NCBI GenBank assembly: GCA_002774055.1
Contig: PEZL01000015.1
Span: 1 to 11,613 of the forward strand
Direction: 5' to 3'
Length of the DNA stretch: 11,613 bases
Origin: Candidatus Tagabacteria bacterium CG09_land_8_20_14_0_10_41_14
Lineage (GTDB): Bacteria > Patescibacteriota > Minisyncoccia > JAHISW01 > Tagabacteraceae
Below are positions 1 to 5,284 of this stretch, piece after piece. The notes below the pieces were generated by a model. That model made no database searches. It had not been told where the DNA came from and was given only the letters and a program-made list of their open reading frames with translations. A program made the position numbers and the translations under genes. Every line of letters starts with the position of its first letter. The first letter of the stretch is position 1.

Positions 1-37
1 CAGGTTATTGGGTAAAAAAGATTAAGTAAAAAACATA

Positions 38-77
38 ACTTCAGTCCAATCGCGATTTATCGCGATTAAGTTGAAGT
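38..77. repeat. Interrupted palindrome upstream of the first gene
   Basis: Inner stem AATCGCGA (48-55) pairs perfectly with TCGCGATT (60-67) around the loop TTTA. After a 4/4 mismatch, ACTTCA (38-43) pairs with TGAAGT (72-77). The element ends 13 nt before the ATG at 91, so an operator or 5'-UTR hairpin is possible. No T-tract follows, so I do not call it a terminator. Confidence 0.5.
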
Positions 78-90
78 AGTGTTACTGGGT

Positions 91-486
91 ATGAGTATAA
101 TAAGATTTTTTGATAAATTAGAAGACAAAATAAGGGGTGCGCTTTCGCATCGCCCGATTGTTTACGCTTTTATCGGAAGCGTGGGGATTATTTTGTTGTG
201 GCGGGGAGTTTGGATGGTAGCAGATGATTTTGATTTTATGACGGGGCCAGTTTCAGTTGTTGCCGGGATTGTAATCTTACTGGCCATCGGCCTTTTCGTT
301 TCTTTTTTTATCGGCGACCAGATTTTAATTTCCGGAGTCAAAGAAGAAAAAAGGACGGACGAAAAAACGGAAGAAGAAATAAGGAGCGAGGCGGTCAGTT
401 TAAGGCAGATAAGAAGCGATTTGGATGAAATAAAAAATCAGCTGAAAAAATTGGACAAAAAAGGAAAAGCGGATAATGTGAAATAA
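91..486 (+). CDS. Small two-helix membrane protein with C-terminal coiled coil
   Basis: I cannot assign a function. The 131-residue protein has an N-terminal amphipathic stretch (MSIIRFFDKLEDKIRGAL), two hydrophobic segments at about residues 24-42 and 53-74, and a strongly charged Lys/Glu-rich tail (84-131) with heptad-like spacing that should form a coiled coil, probably cytoplasmic. A GTG at 79 would add four residues (MLLG). I prefer the ATG at 91 because the MSIIRFFDKLE start looks natural and neither start has a clear Shine-Dalgarno. The upstream palindrome at 38-77 may bear on its control. The stop falls 4 nt before the tRNA-like sequence at 491. A role as a membrane scaffold is only a guess. 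Confidence 0.75.
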   Translation: MSIIRFFDKLEDKIRGALSHRPIVYAFIGSVGIILLWRGVWMVADDFDFMTGPVSVVAGIVILLAIGLFVSFFIGDQILISGVKEEKRTDEKTEEEIRSEAVSLRQIRSDLDEIKNQLKKLDKKGKADNVK

Positions 487-490
487 ATAT

Positions 491-551
491 TCCCCGGTAG
501 CTCAACGGCAGAGCAGGAAGCTGTTAACTTCAAGGTTGTAGGCCTGACCGC
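491..551 (+). pseudogene. Degenerate tRNA-Asn (GTT) lacking the T loop
   Basis: The sequence aligns with the intact tRNA at 584-655 through the D arm (GCTC/GAGC), an anticodon arm with loop CTGTTAA (521-527, anticodon GTT), and the variable loop AGGTT. The anticodon stem differs from the intact copy (GGAAG/CTTCA against GATCC/GGATA) yet still pairs at four positions. After GTAGG (538-542) the seven bases of the T loop (TTCGAAT) are missing, and only CCG of the 3' acceptor strand remains before an A6T5 tract. It therefore cannot form a T arm or a full acceptor stem. A structured tRNA-like RNA is the alternative to a dead gene. Confidence 0.7.
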
Positions 552-570
552 AAAAAATTTTTCAATAAAA

Positions 571-667
571 TAAAATATTCTGCTCCGGCGTAGCTCAACG
601 GCAGAGCAGATCCCTGTTAAGGATAAGGTTGTAGGTTCGAATCCTACCGCCGGAGCAGAATATTTTA
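571..667. repeat. 20-bp perfect inverted repeat extending the tRNA acceptor stem
   Basis: Positions 571-590 are the exact reverse complement of 648-667. The inner seven pairs are the tRNA acceptor stem. The outer thirteen lie in the leader and trailer and run into the A of the GIY-YIG start codon. A transcript covering both arms would form a 20-bp helix that hides the GGAG at 652-655. Confidence 0.9.
584..655 (+). tRNA. tRNA-Asn (anticodon GTT)
   Basis: A complete cloverleaf is visible. The acceptor is TCCGGCG (584-590) with CGCCGGA (648-654), discriminator G at 655. The D stem is GCTC/GAGC (593-596, 604-607). The anticodon stem 609-613/621-625 has loop CTGTTAA, anticodon GTT at 616-618. The variable loop is AGGTT and the T arm is GTAGG-TTCGAAT-CCTAC (631-647). 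The outermost anticodon-stem pair is G-A. CCA is not encoded, since GCA follows the acceptor strand, so CCA must be added by nucleotidyltransferase. It delivers asparagine at AAC and AAU codons. The broken copy lies 32 nt upstream. Confidence 0.96.
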
Positions 668-942
668 TGTTTTACGTTTATATTATTTATAGTCATAAAG
701 TAAAAAAGGTTTATGTCGGACAAACGAACGACATAAAGAAAAGATTAAAAGAACATCATTTTGGCAGGGTTTTCTCGACAAAAAATATACTTCCATTGTC
801 TTTAATACATTGCGAAAATTATTCAACCCGAAGCGAAGCAATGAAACGCGAAAAATTCTTTAAGAGTTTAACGGGTTCCAAGTTAAAGCATAAAATTATT
901 GAAAAATTTTTGGCGGACGGCTCGTCAAAATCATATTTATGA
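667..942 (+). CDS. GIY-YIG domain nuclease (small, single-domain)
   Basis: The 91-residue protein is almost entirely one GIY-YIG fold, as in the YhbQ/UPF0213-like family. The GIY equivalent is YVY at residues 3-5 and the YIG equivalent is YVG at 16-18, followed by QTND. The catalytic-type Arg is in KKRLKEH (about R26) and the metal-binding Glu is in the MKREKFFK helix (about E62). GIY-YIG enzymes cut DNA, and single-domain versions are often structure-specific or uncharacterised. The likely Shine-Dalgarno is GGAG at 652-655, 11 nt before the ATG, made of the last acceptor-strand bases plus the discriminator of the tRNA. Translation would therefore compete with tRNA folding and be destroyed by 3' processing. 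Whether the gene is mobile or simply co-transcribed with the tRNA is open. Confidence 0.9.
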   Translation: MFYVYIIYSHKVKKVYVGQTNDIKKRLKEHHFGRVFSTKNILPLSLIHCENYSTRSEAMKREKFFKSLTGSKLKHKIIEKFLADGSSKSYL

Positions 943-947
943 TTTTG
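926..947. repeat. Palindrome over the GIY-YIG stop codon
   Basis: CAAAATCATA (926-935) and TATGATTTTG (938-947) pair perfectly around TT. The TGA stop (940-942) lies in the right arm. It is an AT-rich hairpin with no following U-tract, so it would be a weak 3'-end structure at best. Confidence 0.55.
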
Positions 948-1048
948 TTAGAGTTCGACTTAAAACTAGTCTTCTTTTCCTTCAAAAATGGAATAATAAT
1001 CCAAAACAAGGTCCAATTTGTTCTTATAAAGAAGATTATCCAATCTTT

Positions 1049-1225
1049 ATGGCAGCCAGTAAAAAATCGGGCAAAAATAGTTCAGGGGAGTATGTTTATC
1101 TAAAGGATAAAAACGGAAATTTTGTTAAAGATAATGAAGGTAATTTAGTTATTAATCACGACCTTGATGAAATCGCCGAGGCGTTTATCAAATTCGCCAA
1201 AGAGCAAAAATTTAGTTTTATATAA
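1049..1225 (+). CDS. Small uncharacterised protein, 58 aa
   Basis: I do not recognise the family. The frame stays open upstream to 899, but that part overlaps the GIY-YIG gene and reads like a shadow. The ATG at 1049 gives a natural MAASKKSGK start, and the product ends in an amphipathic helix (DEIAEAFIKFAKEQKFSFI). The middle has alternating acidic, Gly and Asn residues (YLKDKNGNFVKDNEGNLVI) resembling a beta-hairpin. It stops 4 nt before the NYN gene, so the two are probably translationally coupled. The last codons lie in a 17-nt direct repeat whose other copy (1970-1986) reads QKFSFWK and then stop in the same frame. Confidence 0.55.
   Translation: MAASKKSGKNSSGEYVYLKDKNGNFVKDNEGNLVINHDLDEIAEAFIKFAKEQKFSFI
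1203..1219 (+). repeat. 17-nt direct repeat, upstream copy
   Basis: AGCAAAAATTTAGTTTT, at the 3' end of the 58-aa gene, recurs exactly at 1970-1986. The two copies bracket the NYN gene. Weak similarity continues upstream (AAATTCG against AAAGTCG). Confidence 0.6.
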
Positions 1226-1229
1226 AAGT

Positions 1230-1829
1230 ATGTTTAACCAGAAAATCCAAGAAACGAAAAATGAGAATGTTGTTTATGTTTTTATTGACGCGTCAAATTT
1301 ATGGGATGCGCTAAAAGCGAAAGGCAAATTTCTGGATTTTGAGAGGGCAATGAAGTATATCAAAGAAAAATTCAACGGGACTACCATCAAAGCTTTTTAC
1401 TACACGGCATATCCAGCAGAAGGTACAAGGTCTTATAGTTTGGATGGGAAACATAGATTTTTCACATTCTTGAAAAAGGGTCTAGGATTTGCGGTGATTA
1501 AAAAAGAGTTGAAAAGAATTAGCATTGTAAGCAAGGAAGGGGAATCAATAGAGGAAAAAGGCAATATGGATGTAGAAATTACCATTGACGCTCTTCATCA
1601 TTTTCAAAAATATAGTATTGCGGTATTTTTTACTGGAGATTCTGACTTTTTAGCGCTTGTAACCTATTTAAAAAATCATGGCAAAAAGGTCTTTATTTTT
1701 TCTTCAAAAAACAATGTATCTCAAGAGTTGAGAACGGGAGCGGATGGATATACCGATGTCTTGGAAATTGAAGATATATGGGGTAAAGAATTAAAGCATA
1801 AGGCGGAATTAGAGAAAGAGTTTAAATAA
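1230..1829 (+). CDS. NYN domain (LabA/DUF88, PIN-like) ribonuclease-type protein
   Basis: The 199-residue protein matches the NYN/LabA-like fold: VVYVFIDASNLWDAL near the N-terminus (D20, N23), GNMDVEITIDAL in the middle (D114, D120), and VFFTGDSDFLALV (D137, D139) followed by GKKVFIFSSKNNVSQEL. These acidic clusters are the usual metal-binding site of PIN-like nucleases, which act on RNA, and all appear present. The ATG at 1230 is 4 nt after the preceding stop and agrees with where homology begins; the frame can be extended to 1164 but only inside the preceding gene. No Shine-Dalgarno is visible, which fits coupling. A hairpin follows the stop. The RNA target cannot be read from the sequence. 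Confidence 0.88.
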   Translation: MFNQKIQETKNENVVYVFIDASNLWDALKAKGKFLDFERAMKYIKEKFNGTTIKAFYYTAYPAEGTRSYSLDGKHRFFTFLKKGLGFAVIKKELKRISIVSKEGESIEEKGNMDVEITIDALHHFQKYSIAVFFTGDSDFLALVTYLKNHGKKVFIFSSKNNVSQELRTGADGYTDVLEIEDIWGKELKHKAELEKEFK

Positions 1830-1831
1830 GA

Positions 1832-1853
1832 CCACCCTCCTCGCGGAGGGTGG
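1832..1853 (+). terminator. GC-rich hairpin after the NYN gene
   Basis: CCACCCTCC (1832-1840) pairs perfectly with GGAGGGTGG (1845-1853) around TCGC, 2 nt after the NYN stop codon. It is strong and well placed for a 3' end, but CCCTTGG follows rather than a T-tract. It is either a Rho-independent-like pause, an mRNA-stabilising end, or a dispersed palindrome. Confidence 0.5.
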
Positions 1854-1876
1854 CCCTTGGATGTAATACCCTTTCA

Positions 1877-1892
1877 GTTCTAGGGATAGAAC
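1877..1892. repeat. Small palindrome GTTCTA-GGGA-TAGAAC
   Basis: A 6-bp perfect stem with a 4-nt loop in the 180-nt gap before the Fic gene. It could be an operator half-pair or a minor hairpin. I see no clear promoter next to it. Confidence 0.35.
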
Positions 1893-1969
1893 CAAAAGAC
1901 ATTATCAGTGTATCAAGCCAGTATAGTTTGTCAAGCATCATCTGGGGACAACTAAAAAGTCGAAAATAA

Positions 1970-1986
1970 AGCAAAAATTTAGTTTT
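1970..1986 (+). repeat. 17-nt direct repeat, downstream copy
   Basis: Exact copy of 1203-1219. Read in the same frame it continues TTT TGG AAG TAG, giving QKFSFWK and then stop. This looks like a better C-terminus for the 58-aa gene family than the FSFI end upstream. Confidence 0.6.
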
Positions 1987-2009
1987 TGGAAGTAGCTAAA
2001 ATCAAAAAT

Positions 2010-3092
2010 ATGAAAAACAGTTACACGCCCAAAAATTTACCAATAGAAAATTTAAAATGGGAATCGTTCGTTCATCTTATTGGCAAAGCAAATGCGGAAA
2101 TTGCTCGCTTTGACGGACTGTTACAGACCATTCCCAATCCATCAGTACTTTTGAGTCCGTTGGCGACCAATGAAGCCGTATTATCTTCCCGCATTGAAGG
2201 CACTCAAGCGACATTAAAAGAAGTTTTGGAATATGAAGCTAATCCCCAAAAAGAGGCGAAAAAATACGAAGATATTCAGGAAGTTATAAATTACAGAAAA
2301 GCGTTAAAGGAAACGATTGATGAAATGGAAAAATTTTCTCTCTCGACGCGAGTTATTAAAAAAGCCCACGAAATTTTGTTACAGGGCGTAAGGGGCGCAA
2401 ACAAAGATCGGGGAAATTTCAGGCGTCAGCAGGTATTTATTGGAAAATCTGGCGCCACTATTGAACAAGTAACTTATGTCCCACCTTCAGCCGAAAAGAT
2501 TAGCGACTTAATGTCCAATTTGGAAAAATATATCCACAGCGATGATAAAGATTTACTTGTTCAACTTGCTATAGTACACGCTCAATTCGAAATGATTCAC
2601 CCTTTTATGGACGGCAACGGCAGAGTTGGCAGGATGATGTTACCTTTGTTTTTATATTTCAAAAAAGCTATTTTCTATCCGTCTTTTTATTTAAGCGAAT
2701 ATTTGGAATCGCACAGAGATGAATATTATAGGGCATTACTTGATATTTCCGAAAACAATAATTGGGAAGGATGGATTACTTTCTTTCTTCAAGCTGTAGC
2801 AGAGCAATCAAAGGAAAACATAGCTAAAGCCAAAAAAATTATCAATCTTTATGGACTGAAGAAACAACGGATAACAGAATTAACTAAATCGCAATTCAGC
2901 ATCAAAATTCTTGACGCGCTTTTTGTGATGCCGATTTTTCAAAGCGGAGATTTTATAAAAATTTCCAAAATACCTAGGGACAGTGCTTTTAAGCTCCTTA
3001 GAAAATTAGAAGAAAATCAAGTAATAGTTTCTAACAATAAAAAGAAAAACAGGTTGTATTTCTTTAGAAAACTGCTTGATATTGTAAAATAA
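2010..3092 (+). CDS. Fic family protein (class II AMPylase) with C-terminal winged helix
   Basis: Fic proteins transfer AMP from ATP to a hydroxyl on target proteins. The canonical active-site motif HPFMDGNGRVGR is intact at residues 197-208, with catalytic His197. The N-terminal inhibitory motif (S/T)xxxE(G/N) appears as SSRIEG (S59-G64), which makes it a class II, self-inhibited Fic. The start YTPKNLP...WESFVHLIGKANAEIARFDG is the usual Fic_N opening. Residues about 275-360 look like a winged helix (FIKISKIPRDSAFKLLRKLEENQVI). I chose ATG 2010 over TTG 1986 because homology begins at once. Fic genes are often neighbours of type I restriction genes, and hsdS follows here after 168 nt of repeats. 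Target proteins are unknown. Confidence 0.93.
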   Translation: MKNSYTPKNLPIENLKWESFVHLIGKANAEIARFDGLLQTIPNPSVLLSPLATNEAVLSSRIEGTQATLKEVLEYEANPQKEAKKYEDIQEVINYRKALKETIDEMEKFSLSTRVIKKAHEILLQGVRGANKDRGNFRRQQVFIGKSGATIEQVTYVPPSAEKISDLMSNLEKYIHSDDKDLLVQLAIVHAQFEMIHPFMDGNGRVGRMMLPLFLYFKKAIFYPSFYLSEYLESHRDEYYRALLDISENNNWEGWITFFLQAVAEQSKENIAKAKKIINLYGLKKQRITELTKSQFSIKILDALFVMPIFQSGDFIKISKIPRDSAFKLLRKLEENQVIVSNNKKKNRLYFFRKLLDIVK

Positions 3093-3118
3093 TGTAAAGT
3101 GGTAGCCAATAAATTTTG

Positions 3119-3168
3119 ATAGTGTAATAAAATGCGAAATATTACACTATAAAAAAGCATAGTGTAAT
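3119..3168. promoter_or_regulatory. Three copies of ATAGTGTAAT: inverted plus direct repeat, probable operator
   Basis: ATAGTGTAAT at 3119-3128 has a perfect inverted copy at 3141-3150 (ATTACACTAT), and a direct copy follows at 3159-3168. The 10-bp arms are 12 nt apart. The site sits between the Fic gene, which ends in a winged helix, and hsdS. Binding by the Fic winged helix is an attractive but untested idea. As RNA it would be a hairpin without a U-tract. Confidence 0.65.
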
Positions 3169-3260
3169 GGACGAGATTATAAGAATTCTAATTATCACAA
3201 ACGGCAAAATATGAGATTATTAAAATAGATAGTATCACTCATTAGATTTAGAAAATAGCT

Positions 3261-4640
3261 ATGCAATACTCAATCATCCAAAAATCACAGCTTGAGGGCG
3301 GTTTGCGGCTCGATGCGGAATACTATCAGCCAGAGTATTTAGATTTAATCGCAAATCTTAAATCTCAAAAATCAAAAACATTAGGAGAAATAGGGAAAGT
3401 AGCTTATGGCACTACACCAAGCGGAGGCGTTTTTGATAAATCGGGTATTCCTTTCGTCCGTTCTCAAAACTTTTCTAACCTTTTAATAGATAGATCGGAA
3501 CTAGTTTTTTGTACGGAAGAATTTCATAAACAAAACAAAAAATCAGCAATCAAGCCGGGCGATATCTTATTTGCCGCAGTTGGCGCAACCGGTGAGTTGG
3601 CAATTGTTCAAGACGAAATTAAGGAGGGGAATATAAACCAAAATATAGCTGCGGTGAGAATTGCGGATAAAAATATAAATCCGTATTTCGTCGGTTTCTT
3701 TTTCGCCTCAAAGCCTGGACAACTACAAATAGAACGGCTGATTACTGGAAATGTCCAGTCATATCTAAACTCTGAACAAATTAGATCATTTATCATACCC
3801 GTTTTAACTATTGAACAACAAAATGAGATCGCGAATTATTTTCAAGAAATTCAAAACCAAATAAAAACTTCAAATCATCTTTACTCCCAAGCCGAAAATT
3901 TGCTTTTGGAGGAGTTAGGATTGAAAGATTTTTCCGCCAAAGGCGGATCCGCCTCTGGCGGAGAGGTTGAGGACAGTTTGTCATATATCGTCAATCTCTC
4001 AGAAGTAAAATCCGCTCATCGCGCCGACGCCGAATACTTCCAGCCGAAATATAATAAATTGATTGAAAAAATCAAAAGCAAAAATGCGAGAATACTTGGC
4101 GATTTAGTTTCAATGAAAAAAGGGATTGAACCCGGAGCCGAAGCATATCAAGATGAGGGAAGATTATTCATCCGTGTAAGTAGTCTTTCAAAATACGGCA
4201 TAGAGGATAAGGATCAAAAGTATTTGGGCGAGGAGCTATATCAGAAACTGAAAAATAATCATGAGCCAAAGGTTGGCGAAATTTTACTGACCAAAGATGC
4301 AACACTAGGAATTGCGTATGTGGTGAGGAGACAAACTGAGGGGATTATCTCAAGCGGGATTTTGAGGTTAAAAATGAAAGATAAAGAAATTGAAAACGAA
4401 TACTTGGCTCTATGTCTGAATTCTATCCTCGGTCAAATGCAAGCAGAACGCGATGGTGGAGGTTCTGTAATTACACACTGGAGACCCGAACGAATTAAAA
4501 GCGTCCTTATACCCGTCTTGCCAAAATCTGCCCAGCAAAAAATCGCCGACTTGGTCCAAAAATCCCACGAAGCCCGCAAAAAGGCAAAAGAATTATTAGA
4601 AGAAGCAAAACAAAAAGTCGAAAGTTTAATTGAAAAGTAA
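3261..4640 (+). CDS. hsdS: Type I restriction-modification specificity subunit
   Basis: HsdS chooses the DNA sequence methylated or cut by the HsdM/HsdR complex. The 459-residue protein is a tandem of two half-subunits, each opening with the same signature (LRLDAEYYQPEY, about 15-26; HRADAEYFQPKY, about 253-264). Each has one target recognition domain (about 40-190 and 275-430) and a helical spacer (LTIEQQNEIANYFQEIQNQI; LPKSAQQKIADLVQKSHEARKK). The full two-TRD length suggests an intact protein. Residues 225-234 (SAKGGSASGG) come from an in-frame palindromic insertion between the halves. No HsdM or HsdR is in the window. The ATG at 3261 lacks a Shine-Dalgarno. The next gene starts 3 nt after the stop. 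Confidence 0.92.
   Translation: MQYSIIQKSQLEGGLRLDAEYYQPEYLDLIANLKSQKSKTLGEIGKVAYGTTPSGGVFDKSGIPFVRSQNFSNLLIDRSELVFCTEEFHKQNKKSAIKPGDILFAAVGATGELAIVQDEIKEGNINQNIAAVRIADKNINPYFVGFFFASKPGQLQIERLITGNVQSYLNSEQIRSFIIPVLTIEQQNEIANYFQEIQNQIKTSNHLYSQAENLLLEELGLKDFSAKGGSASGGEVEDSLSYIVNLSEVKSAHRADAEYFQPKYNKLIEKIKSKNARILGDLVSMKKGIEPGAEAYQDEGRLFIRVSSLSKYGIEDKDQKYLGEELYQKLKNNHEPKVGEILLTKDATLGIAYVVRRQTEGIISSGILRLKMKDKEIENEYLALCLNSILGQMQAERDGGGSVITHWRPERIKSVLIPVLPKSAQQKIADLVQKSHEARKKAKELLEEAKQKVESLIEK
3933..3962. repeat. 30-bp in-frame palindromic repeat inside hsdS
   Basis: Two 15-nt units, TCCGCCAAAGGCGGA and TCCGCCTCTGGCGGA, each form a 6-bp hairpin, and together they form a palindrome matching at 14 of 15 arm positions. 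The length is a multiple of three and the insert encodes SAKGGSASGG. It is far more GC-rich than its surroundings, which marks it as an invading repeat, comparable in effect to the coding palindromes of Rickettsia. Confidence 0.8.
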
Positions 4641-4643
4641 TTT

Positions 4644-5114
4644 ATGCAAAAACCGCTTAAAAAAATTGGCCATAAAATTTTTACCGGCATTACCGGTGAA
4701 CATTTTGTCGCAGCTGAAATTTCTAAACGTGGTGCAATCGCTACTATTACCCTGAAGAACGTGCCCAATATAGATATTCTATCTTCAAGTATAGATGGTA
4801 AACGAACAGCCAATATTCAAGTAAAGACAGGTCGTTTAACAACGGGTGGTTTTATTGTCGGGCATAACCCAATGAAAACACTCGGCAAAAACTTCTTTTA
4901 TATATTTGTTTTTTTGAAAGACGATGGCGAATCAGAATATTGGATTATTCCACAGGCCATTGTTGCTGAAACTGCAGAGATAGATTACCAAAAATGGATT
5001 AAAGGAAGACCCGCAAAAAGTAAAGAAGCCCCAAGGACATTTCAGTGGAAATACCTAAAATCTAAAAACTTTCAAAAGTATCATAATAATTGGAAAATTT
5101 TAGGGCTATGGTAA
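4644..5114 (+). CDS. PD-(D/E)XK nuclease-fold protein, next to hsdS
   Basis: The 156-residue protein carries the core of the PD-(D/E)XK fold. It has an N-terminal helix with TGEHFVAAEISKRG (E19/E25), then NVPNIDILSSS with the metal-binding Asp (D44), then NIQVKTGR (Q59, K61), the QxK variant of the (D/E)XK motif, followed by beta strands and FFYIFVFL. This is the arrangement of small restriction-like or intron-associated nucleases. Its ATG is 3 nt after the hsdS stop, so both are surely co-transcribed. It may supply a nuclease or accessory function to the restriction locus. Activity is inferred from motifs only, and a DNA-binding, non-cleaving role is possible. Confidence 0.75.
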   Translation: MQKPLKKIGHKIFTGITGEHFVAAEISKRGAIATITLKNVPNIDILSSSIDGKRTANIQVKTGRLTTGGFIVGHNPMKTLGKNFFYIFVFLKDDGESEYWIIPQAIVAETAEIDYQKWIKGRPAKSKEAPRTFQWKYLKSKNFQKYHNNWKILGLW

Positions 5115-5127
5115 CTTGGCCAACAAA

Positions 5128-5166
5128 CCCCAGTAGTAGAACGCAGGGCGTTCACTACGGGGCAAG
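5128..5166. repeat. 39-nt imperfect hairpin element
   Basis: CCCC-GTAGT-GAACGC (5128-5144, with unpaired A at 5132 and 5138) pairs with GCGTTC-ACTAC-GGGG (5148-5162) around AGG, fifteen base pairs in all. The flanks on both sides recur without the hairpin at 6838-6866, so it looks like an insertion. It is more GC-rich than its surroundings. Confidence 0.75.
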
Positions 5167-5187
5167 AAAATTAGGAAAATAAATTTA
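5167..5187 (+). repeat. 21-nt leader repeat, first copy
   Basis: The string beginning AAAATTAGGAAAATAAAT is identical to 6846-6866. It contains AGG followed by an A/T spacer and, here only, an ATG at 5187. It looks like a standard translation-initiation block reused before genes. Confidence 0.6.
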
Positions 5188-5246
5188 TGCCATTAATAAC
5201 TCACAATTACATCCTTACAAACTTGAGAATGTTAGAATGTTATTAA
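5187..5246 (+). CDS. Possible 19-aa leader peptide across palindrome S1
   Basis: ATG at 5187 follows the TTAGGA initiation block by a plausible distance and opens a 19-codon frame (MPLITHNYILTNLRMLECY) that runs through S1 and stops at 5246. It could be a leader peptide coupled to the downstream membrane gene, or merely an accident of a reused 5' block. I see no codon bias to support it. Confidence 0.2.
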   Translation: MPLITHNYILTNLRMLECY

Positions 5247-5249
5247 TGG
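5190..5249. promoter_or_regulatory. Palindrome S1 (subtype A), upstream of the membrane nuclease
   Basis: The core at 5209-5240 has left arm ACATCCTTACAAACT, centre TG and right arm AGAATGTTAGAATGT; 11 of 15 positions pair. Outer arms CCATTAATAAC (5190-5200) and GTTATTAATGG (5239-5249) pair perfectly over 11 bp. Positions 5209-5232 are identical to 7722-7745 in S5 and 8061-8084 in S6. TTTTATTTTTG follows the outer arm, so the element might also terminate upstream transcripts. Probable operator of an ArsR-like regulator, most likely wHTH2 by subtype. Confidence 0.7.
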
Positions 5250-5269
5250 TTTTATTTTTGCGGGAAATT

Positions 5270-5278
5270 TGTTAAAAT
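5270..5278 (+). promoter_or_regulatory. Extended -10 promoter of the membrane nuclease gene
   Basis: TGT-TAAAAT (TG at 5270-5271, hexamer 5273-5278) ends 6 nt before the ATG at 5285. No convincing -35 is found at the standard distance. The spacing predicts a transcript starting at or next to the ATG, that is, leaderless. Confidence 0.5.
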
Positions 5279-5284
5279 AAATTT

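Noticed and set aside
491..551. Functional second tRNA-Asn
   Set aside because: The T loop and most of the 3' acceptor strand are missing, so a cloverleaf cannot form.
899..1048. N-terminal extension of the 58-aa gene
   Set aside because: It overlaps the GIY-YIG gene and the palindrome at 926-947, and the residues look unselected. The internal ATG at 1049 is preferred.
1832..1853. Confident Rho-independent terminator
   Set aside because: The stem is strong, but the following bases are CCCTTGG rather than a T-tract, so I keep it only as a probable 3'-end hairpin.
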